A stretch of 5,804 nucleotides of DNA from Bacillota bacterium (lineage in GTDB: Bacteria; Bacillota; Desulfitobacteriia; Desulfitobacteriales; JAJXUE01): NCBI GenBank assembly GCA_021786555.1, contig JAJYNB010000077.1, positions 1 to 5,804 on the forward strand, given 5' to 3'. Position 1 is the stretch's first letter; every line of letters begins with the position of its first letter. Position numbers and translations under genes: made by a program. Below, one piece after another: positions 1 through 5,804 of this stretch. The notes beneath the pieces were generated by a model. That model was not told where the DNA came from, did not search any database, and worked only from the letters and a program-made list of their open reading frames with translations.

Positions 1-670
1 GCGGGGTTGGTCCCACCGCTCCCAAAGCAATGCGGCAGTTCAGGCATTGACCAGACCCCGGATCGATGCGCACCAGTGCAGCTGCTCCCACAACAGCCGT
101 ATCCATAGCCCGGCGCGGACTAAGTTTGATGTAGGCGCTGCCCGTAGAGGGCTGGGGCTGGGGAATAAGAATCCTGGTTACGATCTCACCGCTGGCCAGA
201 GAGGTCCTCCCGGGTCCTACAAGGAATTCCGCCAGTTCAAGCTGTCTGATGCCTTGACAGGATGCGATTTCAACCTTTGCACCCAGAACAAGTAAGCCTG
301 GCGCAGTCTCCGCAGACGGTGAGGCGTTGCAAATATTGCCAACCACTGTAGCCAGGTTGCGCACCTGAAGCGAACCCAACTGCCTGGAGCCGTCGCTTAA
401 AGCCGTGTACTTTGCAGCGATCAGGGGGTAGGAGATTACCGCGTTATGGGTTACAGCCGCGCCGATAACCATCTGGCCATCCTGTTCACCCAGGTAATCC
501 AGGCCGTCTACACCGGTAATGTCAATAACCCGGTTAGCATACAGAACCTTGCGTTTTAGCTTTACCAATAGATCCGTTCCCCCGGCTATGATGTTGGTTT
601 GTGGCCCGGATGTGGCGAGCAGCGTAAGAGCTTCGCCCAAAGTCCGGGGATAGAGAAATTGAAAGTTCAC
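1..670 (-). CDS. FAD-binding subunit of a xanthine dehydrogenase/CO dehydrogenase-family molybdenum hydroxylase (3' end cut off by window)
   Basis: The frame is open for 223 codons from a GTG at 668-670 to the left edge, with no stop. The product matches the molybdopterin dehydrogenase FAD-binding family (XdhB/CoxM type). It carries the first FAD loop AGGTDLL at residues 29-35, IGAAVTH at 69-75, and the second FAD motif TVVGNICNASPSAETAP at 108-124. ALGAVGPTP at the end of the visible part marks the junction to the C-terminal flavoprotein domain, so about 60-70 residues are missing. In this family the subunit passes electrons from the Mo centre through 2Fe-2S clusters to FAD and then to an acceptor. 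There is no insertion like the 4Fe-4S loop of 4-hydroxybenzoyl-CoA reductase beta. GTG was chosen because AGGAGG lies 9 nt upstream and the protein then begins in the usual NFQFLYPRTLGEAL way. An in-frame TTG at 671-673 is a less likely start. The 2Fe-2S and large Mo subunits are expected beyond the left edge. The family call is firm; the substrate is inferred from the neighbours only. Confidence 0.93.
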   Translation of the reverse strand, partial: MNFQFLYPRTLGEALTLLATSGPQTNIIAGGTDLLVKLKRKVLYANRVIDITGVDGLDYLGEQDGQMVIGAAVTHNAVISYPLIAAKYTALSDGSRQLGSLQVRNLATVVGNICNASPSAETAPGLLVLGAKVEIASCQGIRQLELAEFLVGPGRTSLASGEIVTRILIPQPQPSTGSAYIKLSPRRAMDTAVVGAAALVRIDPGSGQCLNCRIALGAVGPTP

Positions 671-679
671 CAATGCATC

Positions 680-685
680 CCTCCT
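680..685 (-). promoter_or_regulatory. Shine-Dalgarno site of the FAD-subunit gene
   Basis: AGGAGG reads on the minus strand 9 nt before GTG (668-670) and 6 nt before the alternative TTG (671-673). It supports a start here. It lies only 1 nt from the out-of-frame ATG at 676-678, which opens a three-codon frame and is too close to be used. Confidence 0.8.
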
Positions 686-756
686 AACTAGCCGCCTGTG
701 CCCGAAGGCGAACTTCCCCAATCTCAGCCTGACCTGACTCTGCGGATTTTCTCTAA

Positions 757-788
757 AGTATAGAGCAATATGTCGGCATCAAATATGT
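757..788 (-). promoter_or_regulatory. Candidate promoter of the molybdenum hydroxylase gene(s)
   Basis: On the minus strand a good minus-10 box, TATACT (757-762), is preceded after 18 nt by ACATATTT (781-788). The minus-35 region (ATATTT or TATTTG, depending on spacing) is a poor match to TTGACA, as expected of an activator-dependent sigma-A promoter. The same ACATATTT-N18-TATACT layout stands upstream of the permease gene, which raises confidence in both. The predicted start of transcription is near 750, giving a leader of roughly 80 nt. Confidence 0.45.
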
Positions 789-814
789 ACACAACCGCCA
801 AACAAGTGCTGATC

Positions 815-837
815 AATTTAGTTACTATTGACTAATT
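815..837. repeat. Imperfect AT-rich inverted repeat, possible operator
   Basis: AATTTAGT (815-822) and ACTAATT (831-837) form inverted arms, with one extra base in the left arm and an 8-nt spacer. The centre is about 64 bp upstream of the minus-10 box at 757-762, a position suited to an activator site. This is AT-rich sequence, so chance is a real alternative. Confidence 0.25.
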
Positions 838-850
838 AAGGCGGCTGACG

Positions 851-882
851 AATAAAAGCGGCCGTAAAATAATATTACGGCC
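851..882 (-). terminator. Rho-independent terminator after the permease gene
   Basis: GGCCGTAA (860-867) and TTACGGCC (875-882) are perfect 8-bp inverted arms around a 7-nt AT loop. Read on the minus strand, the stem is followed by GCTTTTATT, a short U-rich tail. It lies about 50 nt past the permease stop codon and before the next candidate promoter, so the permease and the FAD-subunit gene are probably separate transcription units. Confidence 0.75.
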
Positions 883-930
883 TTGCTAAACTACAAATTG
901 ACTCGCATCATGCTTACGTGTTTTTTGCTG

Positions 931-2511
931 CTAACTTGCTTCAGGCATAGGGGAAAGGGGAGCCAAATTCTTGACGACGGAACCTTTTTCGGAGCAGTGG
1001 TCGTTACAAGTGTTATTTTTCATGCAGCATTGCGAACATATCCAGACCTTGTCAACTGGACAAGGCACAAAATCATTGGTTGCAATAATTTCACCACACA
1101 CCGGACACCGATTTACTTCTTCACTCCCTGGATACGGTACGGGCTGCTGTTTAAGGTAATATTTCCCTTTGCTCTGCACCGATATTATCGTATAAATTAC
1201 CGCTGCCAGCACAAAGGCAACAATAGCCGAAACGTCCACCCAAAAGTCGCTCAAATAATGACCAAGCCGGCCAAATGCCATGATTATTCCAACTACTGTA
1301 CCAACTATGATTGACGTAACACCTGCCAAATTAAAGTCCGGCAAGTAAGGTCTGCGGTACTCGAAGGTTCCTGGACCCAGCTTTAATACCCCTCGCACAA
1401 TCACACTGTCCGTGATCAATATCCCGATCCAAGCCGCGATATAGGCCCCCATCAAAGTCAGAATGATATTGATGTGCGGCATCACGTTAAGGTACAGCAA
1501 AACCGTACCGACTATCACCATACTTACTGCCCAATATTTCCTGCCCCAGACAATCCTTAGGGTACGGGAGAAGAAGTTGGCCAGGCACATTGAGCCACCA
1601 TAGAAAATATCCAAGCCAATGCGCAGTTGGCTTAGCACAATAAACAAGAATCCACCCAGGCCTATCAACTTGACCATGTATATACCGGGGTTAGTCAAAC
1701 CGGTACCTGCCGCAAACCAAACACCAAGGATCAGGCAGGCGTATAGAAAAATCCCTAACGGTACAAAGGCGGTAAACAGCGCACCTCGTTTGATATTGGA
1801 ATCTTTAGGAGCAAAACGCACAATATCAACACCCACGATTATGTTGGCCCCTACTACTCCGTTTACAGCACCGATAGCTCCAAGTGATCCCAATAGAGAA
1901 AGCTTGCCCTGATTGGCTCCAAAGCTAAGCCAGTGTGACGCATTAGCCAGCATCGTGGCATTTCCGGCTACTTTTGCAATTGCCGCGATAATCAGAACTA
2001 CGAACAAGATAAACGACCAACTTTGGAACTTGCTCAACAGGGCCATACCCCAAATAGTTAACGGTATAAATACTATGCCAATAATGGCGAAACTTAATTG
2101 GATGGGGATGCCTGTATAAGCAGTAATAGCACTCCCCATGATAGTGCCCTCAATAACGAAAAAGGTCGTGTAAGCCAGCCAATACAAGATAGAAGTGATG
2201 GCCGAACCTACAAAGCCAAATCCCATCCCCCGCGACAACAGGTCCACGTTCAGGCCCTCTTCCCCGGAGTGCCGCATCAATATATACGAGAGCCCTCCCT
2301 GAACCAGCAACCCCCAGACGCTTGCAACAATCGTATTTTTCGCACCAAACTCAGTGACCAATGTTCCGCCGAAAATAAACTGGAACATGGCTGTTCCTAC
2401 ACCCAAGATGACCATATTGATTGTAAACCAATTCCAAGTCCAAGTTTTTGGTATGCGCCTCAAAGCATAGTCTTCCATAGCTGTTTCTGCGGTTCCAGCT
2501 TGACGAGCCAT
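931..2511 (-). CDS. NCS1-family nucleobase (cytosine/purine-type) permease with a C-terminal Cys-rich tail
   Basis: This 526-residue membrane protein resembles CodB-like permeases of the NCS1 family (cytosine, purines, uracil, allantoin, hydantoin). It has about 12 hydrophobic segments, roughly at residues 28-50, 58-80, 99-127, 138-160, 163-183, 205-227, 244-268, 276-298, 326-342, 346-370, 396-412 and 424-446. Family-like features are the N-terminal PKTWTWNWFTINM stretch, WLAYTTFFVIEGTIMGSAI at 111-129, GVDIVRFAPKDSN at 227-239 (compare the D-Y-x-R-F region of CodB) and ITDSVIVRG at 366-374. The family usually has about 420-500 residues; the surplus here is a soluble tail with eight Cys and one His at 469-506. 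The ATG start has AGGGGA 9 nt upstream; M12 is a weaker alternative. The adjacent molybdenum hydroxylase and PucR-type regulator suggest import of a purine or related N-heterocycle, probably coupled to protons or sodium. The family is confident; substrate and coupling ion are inferred. Confidence 0.9.
   Translation of the reverse strand: MARQAGTAETAMEDYALRRIPKTWTWNWFTINMVILGVGTAMFQFIFGGTLVTEFGAKNTIVASVWGLLVQGGLSYILMRHSGEEGLNVDLLSRGMGFGFVGSAITSILYWLAYTTFFVIEGTIMGSAITAYTGIPIQLSFAIIGIVFIPLTIWGMALLSKFQSWSFILFVVLIIAAIAKVAGNATMLANASHWLSFGANQGKLSLLGSLGAIGAVNGVVGANIIVGVDIVRFAPKDSNIKRGALFTAFVPLGIFLYACLILGVWFAAGTGLTNPGIYMVKLIGLGGFLFIVLSQLRIGLDIFYGGSMCLANFFSRTLRIVWGRKYWAVSMVIVGTVLLYLNVMPHINIILTLMGAYIAAWIGILITDSVIVRGVLKLGPGTFEYRRPYLPDFNLAGVTSIIVGTVVGIIMAFGRLGHYLSDFWVDVSAIVAFVLAAVIYTIISVQSKGKYYLKQQPVPYPGSEEVNRCPVCGEIIATNDFVPCPVDKVWICSQCCMKNNTCNDHCSEKGSVVKNLAPLSPMPEAS
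994..1107 (-). other. Cys/His-rich putative zinc-binding tail of the permease
   Basis: Permease residues 469-506 show C-x2-C-x11-C-x7-C-x2-C-C-x5-C-x2-H-C. The first knuckle is RCPVCGE (468-474); next come CPVD (484-487), WICSQCC (490-496) and CNDHC (502-506). The spacing suggests one or two zinc sites, in treble-clef, zinc-ribbon or RING-like style. The segment follows the last membrane span after a 20-residue linker. With 12 spans and the N-terminus inside, it would face the cytoplasm. Metal binding is inferred from the pattern alone; the domain family was not recognised. Confidence 0.7.
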
Positions 2512-2520
2512 CTACTCAAA

Positions 2521-2526
2521 TCCCCT
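2521..2526 (-). promoter_or_regulatory. Shine-Dalgarno site of the permease gene
   Basis: AGGGGA on the minus strand, within the purine run GGAGAAAGGGGA, ends 9 nt before the ATG at 2509-2511. It is a moderate match to the anti-Shine-Dalgarno sequence and favours this start over the internal ATG at codon 12. Confidence 0.6.
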
Positions 2527-2558
2527 TTCTCCCTAAGTGTCTCTGCCAAAAGAATGCC

Positions 2559-2600
2559 TTACCGAACAATCCTTTCCTGCGATTTGAGCCACTCCAACAC
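2559..2600 (-). CDS. Possible 13-residue leader peptide upstream of the permease gene
   Basis: A GTG at 2598-2600 opens a 13-codon frame reading MLEWLKSQERIVR and closing with TAA at 2559-2561. GGGGGTGA (2609-2616), which differs from GGAGGTGA at one base, ends 8 nt before the GTG. It lies inside the predicted permease leader and stops about 50 nt before the permease ATG. The ribosome site is the only real support. The peptide resembles no known attenuator I can name and has no run of a single amino acid, so this may be chance. Confidence 0.2.
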   Translation of the reverse strand: MLEWLKSQERIVR

Positions 2601-2654
2601 TTATTGTCTCACCCCCATATTTCCGAATATTCCGATAATTAACTTGTTTTTACG

Positions 2655-2686
2655 AGTATAAGCGAAATTTACAGAGTTAAATATGT
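2655..2686 (-). promoter_or_regulatory. Candidate promoter of the permease gene
   Basis: TATACT (2655-2660, minus strand) is preceded after 18 nt by ACATATTT (2679-2686), the same elements at the same spacing as the candidate promoter upstream of the FAD-subunit gene. The minus-35 region is poor (ATATTT or TATTTA), which suggests dependence on an activator. Transcription would start near 2648, leaving a leader of about 135 nt before the permease ATG. Confidence 0.45.
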
Positions 2687-2719
2687 GTGTTGTCTCTAAA
2701 ATGTGCCTTGGGTTTTTGG

Positions 2720-2751
2720 GTGTTTTTATACCAATTTTTAACGAAAAACAC
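2720..2751. promoter_or_regulatory. Inverted repeat with a PucR-box-like core, candidate regulator binding site
   Basis: GTGTTTTT (2720-2727) and AAAAACAC (2744-2751) are perfect 8-bp inverted arms separated by 16 bp. Within the repeat the minus strand reads AAAAATTGGTATA (2739-2727). From memory, the Bacillus subtilis PucR box is WWWCNTTGGTTAA; the match is 10 of 13, including the TTGGT core but missing the C and two bases after the core. The centre lies about 75 bp upstream of the permease minus-10 box, a sensible activator position. The neighbouring regulator has a PucR-type DNA-binding domain. The site is inferred. Confidence 0.35.
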
Positions 2752-2852
2752 GGCTTAGAGCACAGGATTGCTGGGTAGCGTTATTCGTGACCTAGCTTGT
2801 TGCCACTACCTGGGATCAGTGATGGATTTACTCTCTGCGTGGGACGCTGCAG

Positions 2853-2878
2853 GAAAACAAATCCCCGCCGAGGCGGGG
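2853..2878 (-). terminator. Rho-independent terminator of the regulator gene
   Basis: CCCCGCC (2863-2869) and GGCGGGG (2872-2878) form a very GC-rich hairpin, best drawn as a 6-bp stem with a 4-nt loop. On the minus strand it is followed by ATTTGTTTTCC. The stem starts at the base directly after the regulator's TAA (2879-2881). It should separate the regulator from the permease transcript. Confidence 0.85.
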
Positions 2879-5804
2879 TTATGCTTCAAATAGTTCCTTG
2901 ATTTTTAACGCTACCTGCAAATTCAAACGGGCCTCCGGATCAGCCAAATCTATGCCGGCAACTTCTTGGATCCTGCGCAAGCGGTAGTTCAAGGTGTTTA
3001 CATGCAAATATTCGGCCCGGCAAGTCTTCTGCAGGTTGCAATTGTTCTGGATAAAGGCCTTTAAAGTAGGGAGCAACGCTGAGTTGGTTTTTGTGTCATA
3101 GTCTATTAACTTTCCGAGTTCCTGGTAGCAGAATTCTGTCATCTGGTTGTTGCCGCGCACATGGAACAGGAGTCTGTATATTCCCAGGTCTTTGAAGGCC
3201 GTAATTACATCTTTCTTGCCAAAAGTGCCCATAACATTCAAAACCATGGTGGCTTCGGCATAGGAGCGCTGGAAATCACCGACACAACCAGTTTCATTTC
3301 CGATACCCATAGAAACCGTAATTTCCGGTAAAGCCTCGCTAATGCGTTGTTTTATCAGCCCAGCCAGTTTCTCCGGCGCAAGGTTATGCGTAAACTTATT
3401 GCGTGGCGGGTTGACGTCCGCCATAATCACCACCGTATCACTTTTACTCACGACCACGCTGTTCGGCGACCTGTCCGCTGCAACACTGTTTACCAGGGCG
3501 ACTAAGTTCCGTTTGACAGCGGCAACCTTTCTTTCATCTCTGCACCTCTTTACGTAGTCGCTAAAGTTATCAATGTCCACCAAAATAATTTGGTAGGGGC
3601 GCTTTAGATCGTACCCCAGAAAATTGGCTCGCTGCAAAATTTCCTCGTCGGCTTTGTAGAGACCATTTAACAGATCATCCATGCAGTCCCCTCTTAACTT
3701 GGTTTCCACCTCGAAAACGATTTTCTGCTTCATCAGTTCAAGGGCACACACTGTAGCGGCGTGCTCGATAGCCACGTAATCAAGTTCCTCCAGGTCCTGC
3801 GAAGTTCGTGTGATGGAGACATGGCCCAACAAATCGCGTCCAACCACAATTGGAGCTACTATACGCGGACTGGTCATGCCGAGGTCGGGGTAGGCCCCTA
3901 ATTCCATTGGTTGCTTTTCCTTAGCCAACTTGATAAAAAAATCTCTCACCCGCGCATCATCCAAAACCGCGGCTGGAATGATTTTCTCTCGAATTGTCTG
4001 TTGCCTTAATTGGTCATTATCGTCTTCCGAGCCTGCAAAAGAGAGCACCCTGAAGAACTGGTCGTTTACCAAAACCGAGCTGCCAAGGAAATCCGCCAGG
4101 GTCTGGGTGATGCAGTCTATGCCCTTGTCCAGCAATACCATATTCGTGAGTTGGTTATGGATTGAAACCGACCTCTTCAGCTCCTTGTATTGAGTTTCAA
4201 TAATTAGATTAAAGTTTTTAAGCTTCTGCAACGTCTGTCTTTCTTGTTCGTACAGGCGGGCGTTATCAATAGCTATAGCCGCCTGGCGTGAAAAGCTGCT
4301 GAGCAAACTAATCTCTTCGTCTAAAAATGGGGCAGTATCCCTCCGCCAGACGTGCAGGAGACCAACCACCTTGTTGGCTGTCTGCAGCGGTACATGAATT
4401 GAAGTGTGAAACCCTTCAACGGCAGAATATTTGTCAATTTCGTCTGAATCTTGCTCAGTCGCAGTCAGGTCGTTGAGAGTGCGCAGCACCGGCTGTTTCG
4501 TTTGGACAACCCTTCTTGTGGAGCCCTTTTCAGGGCTTAGCTGCACTTTGAGAAGGTTTTCCGCAGCATCCCCCCTGTATTCCGTAACCCAGCCCCTATC
4601 ACCCTGCCTATCGAACAGGCTGATTGCGGTGGTGTCACATATTATTAGGGAGCGAACCTTATGCACAATACTGCCAAGAATTTGCCTCAAATCTACCAAG
4701 GAGGAGATTTCCGTCGCTATTTCGTACAGAGCAGTAATTTCGCGCTGATGCCTTTGTGCCTTTTCAAACAGGCGAGCATTTTCGATAACCATGGCCAACT
4801 GTGAACCCACCATGGTTAGAAGCCTGGCATCATCTTCTGTAAAGCGCCCTTTGCGTTTGTTGATCACATGCAGCACACCAATCCCTTTGTCCTCTATTTT
4901 TAGAGGGACAGTCAGCATGCTGCGCACGCCATATATTTTGCAGTAGTAGCGGTTAACCCTGTGGTCAGAATCCACATTATTGCAGATATGGGGTTCACCC
5001 TGTAAAAATACCTCGACTGCCAAGCCACCTTCCTGCAATGTTGGGTGGCAGGCGGCAAGCAGATTGTCATCTGTCACGCCAAAGGAGGGCTTGCACAACA
5101 CCATTTGCTGCAAGGTTGGGTCGTAGAGTTGGAAGCCGCCAGTTTCTACATCCAGTATGTCCCGCAGCAAGGTAATAATCTCTTCCAATACGCTTTCAAC
5201 CTGTGAAGCAGATGTCATTATGCTCTTGCCTATCTGTGCCAGTGCTGCCCTTTCAGTGGTCAATTTGGAGATTTGCTCCGATACTTCTTGTTCTTTCAAA
5301 AGCAACGAGATTGTTCTGGCCAAACCGGACACAGCAAATTCTACGGAGCGCCCGGGGTCGGGCAATCCCAGCAAAGTGCCGAAAATTGCTACGCCTGCTT
5401 TCTTGTCGCCCCTGTCTCCGGCATCCAAAACAATTGGATAACATGCCGTCGAGCCGAATCGGTCCTGCGAAAATCCTGACAACACGTACCTGCTTAAACG
5501 GTCTAATTTGGCTTTTCCTTGTACCGGGTCTTGGAAGAGATGCAAGACCTCTGCCCATCGACCGGACAATTTTCTAAATGCTAAACACGAGCTATTTTCT
5601 CCCCCGGCATAAGCCTCCACTACTGTTCCCTTAAACATAAACAGGACTACAGCACAAATATCCGCACCCACAAACCGCAGGGTCGATTCAAGTGTGTCAG
5701 TTAGCACCCGAACGCTTTCCTCATTCAACAGTGTTCCCTTGTCGCTTGCTGGTTGCGGAACTGGCAAAAACTTGCGAACATCGCTCGGAAGATTGCTATC
5801 CAGT
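2879..5804 (-). CDS. Multi-GAF PucR/CdaR-family transcriptional regulator (5' end probably beyond window)
   Basis: This large soluble regulator has 962 codons from the first in-window start codon, a TTG at 5765-5767 (residue 1 below). That TTG has no ribosome site, and the frame stays open for 12 more sensible codons (LDSNLPSDVRKF) to the edge, so the true start is probably outside. Domains in order are: a GAF-like N-terminal region (about 15-155); a helical linker; a clear GAF domain (about 175-335, ending VIENARLFEKAQ); a second clear GAF (about 345-507, ending AIDNARLYEQE); a long helix (505-545); and a fourth sensor-like domain (about 545-680). A GGDEF-like domain of the CdaR/PucR kind follows (about 705-850; VDIDNF at 729-734, SMGIGN at 819-824) without a GGDEF catalytic motif. 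Last is the PucR C-terminal helix-turn-helix (about 897-957; NTLNYRLRRI at 924-933). The purine-specific PucR N-terminal domain is absent. By family it should bind DNA and respond to a small ligand. The permease and molybdenum hydroxylase genes are the likely targets; the ligand is unknown. Confidence 0.9.
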   Translation of the reverse strand, partial: LDSNLPSDVRKFLPVPQPASDKGTLLNEESVRVLTDTLESTLRFVGADICAVVLFMFKGTVVEAYAGGENSSCLAFRKLSGRWAEVLHLFQDPVQGKAKLDRLSRYVLSGFSQDRFGSTACYPIVLDAGDRGDKKAGVAIFGTLLGLPDPGRSVEFAVSGLARTISLLLKEQEVSEQISKLTTERAALAQIGKSIMTSASQVESVLEEIITLLRDILDVETGGFQLYDPTLQQMVLCKPSFGVTDDNLLAACHPTLQEGGLAVEVFLQGEPHICNNVDSDHRVNRYYCKIYGVRSMLTVPLKIEDKGIGVLHVINKRKGRFTEDDARLLTMVGSQLAMVIENARLFEKAQRHQREITALYEIATEISSLVDLRQILGSIVHKVRSLIICDTTAISLFDRQGDRGWVTEYRGDAAENLLKVQLSPEKGSTRRVVQTKQPVLRTLNDLTATEQDSDEIDKYSAVEGFHTSIHVPLQTANKVVGLLHVWRRDTAPFLDEEISLLSSFSRQAAIAIDNARLYEQERQTLQKLKNFNLIIETQYKELKRSVSIHNQLTNMVLLDKGIDCITQTLADFLGSSVLVNDQFFRVLSFAGSEDDNDQLRQQTIREKIIPAAVLDDARVRDFFIKLAKEKQPMELGAYPDLGMTSPRIVAPIVVGRDLLGHVSITRTSQDLEELDYVAIEHAATVCALELMKQKIVFEVETKLRGDCMDDLLNGLYKADEEILQRANFLGYDLKRPYQIILVDIDNFSDYVKRCRDERKVAAVKRNLVALVNSVAADRSPNSVVVSKSDTVVIMADVNPPRNKFTHNLAPEKLAGLIKQRISEALPEITVSMGIGNETGCVGDFQRSYAEATMVLNVMGTFGKKDVITAFKDLGIYRLLFHVRGNNQMTEFCYQELGKLIDYDTKTNSALLPTLKAFIQNNCNLQKTCRAEYLHVNTLNYRLRRIQEVAGIDLADPEARLNLQVALKIKELFEA

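Larger units (their letters stand above)
2512..2878. other. Intergenic regulatory region between regulator and permease genes
   Basis: This stretch of 367 bases has no convincing gene on either strand. From right to left it holds the regulator's terminator (stem 2863-2878), a small GCGT-GGG-ACGC hairpin (2837-2847), about 85 bp with no recognised signal, an inverted repeat (2720-2751), a candidate promoter (2655-2686), a 9-nt near-repeat TTCCGAATA/TTCCGATAA (2621-2638) and a possible leader peptide (2559-2600). The permease ribosome site is at 2521-2526. The part from about 2620 to 2750 is clearly AT-rich. No riboswitch class was recognised. Confidence 0.6.

Noticed and set aside
47..295. Plus-strand 82-codon frame at the left end
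   Set aside because: It is antisense to the FAD-subunit gene, whose FAD motifs lie in the opposite strand's frame.
667..678. ATG at 676-678 as start of the FAD-subunit gene
   Set aside because: It reads Met-His-Trp then stop, is out of frame with the gene, and is only 1 nt from AGGAGG.
671..860. Sigma-54 promoter upstream of the FAD-subunit gene
   Set aside because: No TGGCAC-N5-TTGC-like pair was found by eye, and PucR-type regulators are not sigma-54 activators.
2598..2660. Purine riboswitch in the permease leader (AAATATGG and CTCGTA strings looked suggestive)
   Set aside because: The conserved three-way junction elements, such as the TTTCTACC and CCGTAAA-type segments with matching P1 strands, are absent.
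883..2661. Plus-strand open frames opposite the permease (883-1314, 971-1159, 1619-1912, 1913-2119, 2098-2661)
   Set aside because: They are antisense to a clear membrane-protein gene, and their products resemble no family. They are shadows.
2837..2847. GCGT-GGG-ACGC hairpin as a second terminator
   Set aside because: The stem is only 4 bp, it has no T-run, and it follows an already strong terminator.
3342..5577. Open frames opposite or overlapping the regulator on both strands, including 5253-5558 minus
   Set aside because: They lie within a well-supported gene with continuous GAF/PucR homology and lack any recognisable domain.
5765..5767. TTG as the true start of the regulator
   Set aside because: There is no Shine-Dalgarno sequence upstream, and the frame remains open with plausible residues to the window edge, so the real start is probably outside.

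Overview
The window carries three genes, all on the minus strand, so transcription runs from the right edge to the left. In that order they are: a very large PucR/CdaR-type regulator (2879 to the right edge, 5' end probably cut off), an NCS1-family nucleobase-type permease (931-2511), and the start of a gene for the FAD-binding subunit of a xanthine dehydrogenase/CO dehydrogenase-family molybdenum hydroxylase (1-670, 3' end cut off by the left edge). No tRNA, rRNA, CRISPR array, insertion sequence or plus-strand gene can be supported.

The organism is probably a Gram-positive anaerobe of the Clostridia type. This is inferred from strong AGGAGG-like ribosome sites, a GTG/TTG start, compact Rho-independent terminators, moderate G+C and this gene combination. 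Nothing in the window fixes the genus.

Layout, right to left. The regulator has several GAF-like sensor domains, a degenerate GGDEF-like domain and a C-terminal PucR helix-turn-helix; its stop codon directly abuts a GC-rich terminator. A 367-bp gene-free gap (2512-2878) follows. It holds a candidate promoter, an 8-bp inverted repeat enclosing a PucR-box-like TTGGT core, and a possible 13-codon leader peptide. The permease comes next and ends in an unusual cytoplasmic Cys/His-rich tail that looks zinc-binding. A hairpin terminator (860-882) closes that unit. A second candidate promoter with the same layout as the first (ACATATTT-N18-TATACT) then leads into the molybdenum hydroxylase gene, which has a good Shine-Dalgarno site.

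Together the genes look like a catabolic module for a purine or related N-heterocycle: import by the permease, hydroxylation by the molybdoenzyme (other subunits expected beyond the left edge), and control by the neighbouring regulator. The substrate cannot be read from the sequence. Purines (xanthine, hypoxanthine, urate) are the leading guess; nicotinate-like or pyrimidine compounds remain possible. The most unusual items are the metal-binding-like tail on the permease, the matched weak-minus-35 promoters of the two catabolic genes, and the multi-sensor build of the regulator.
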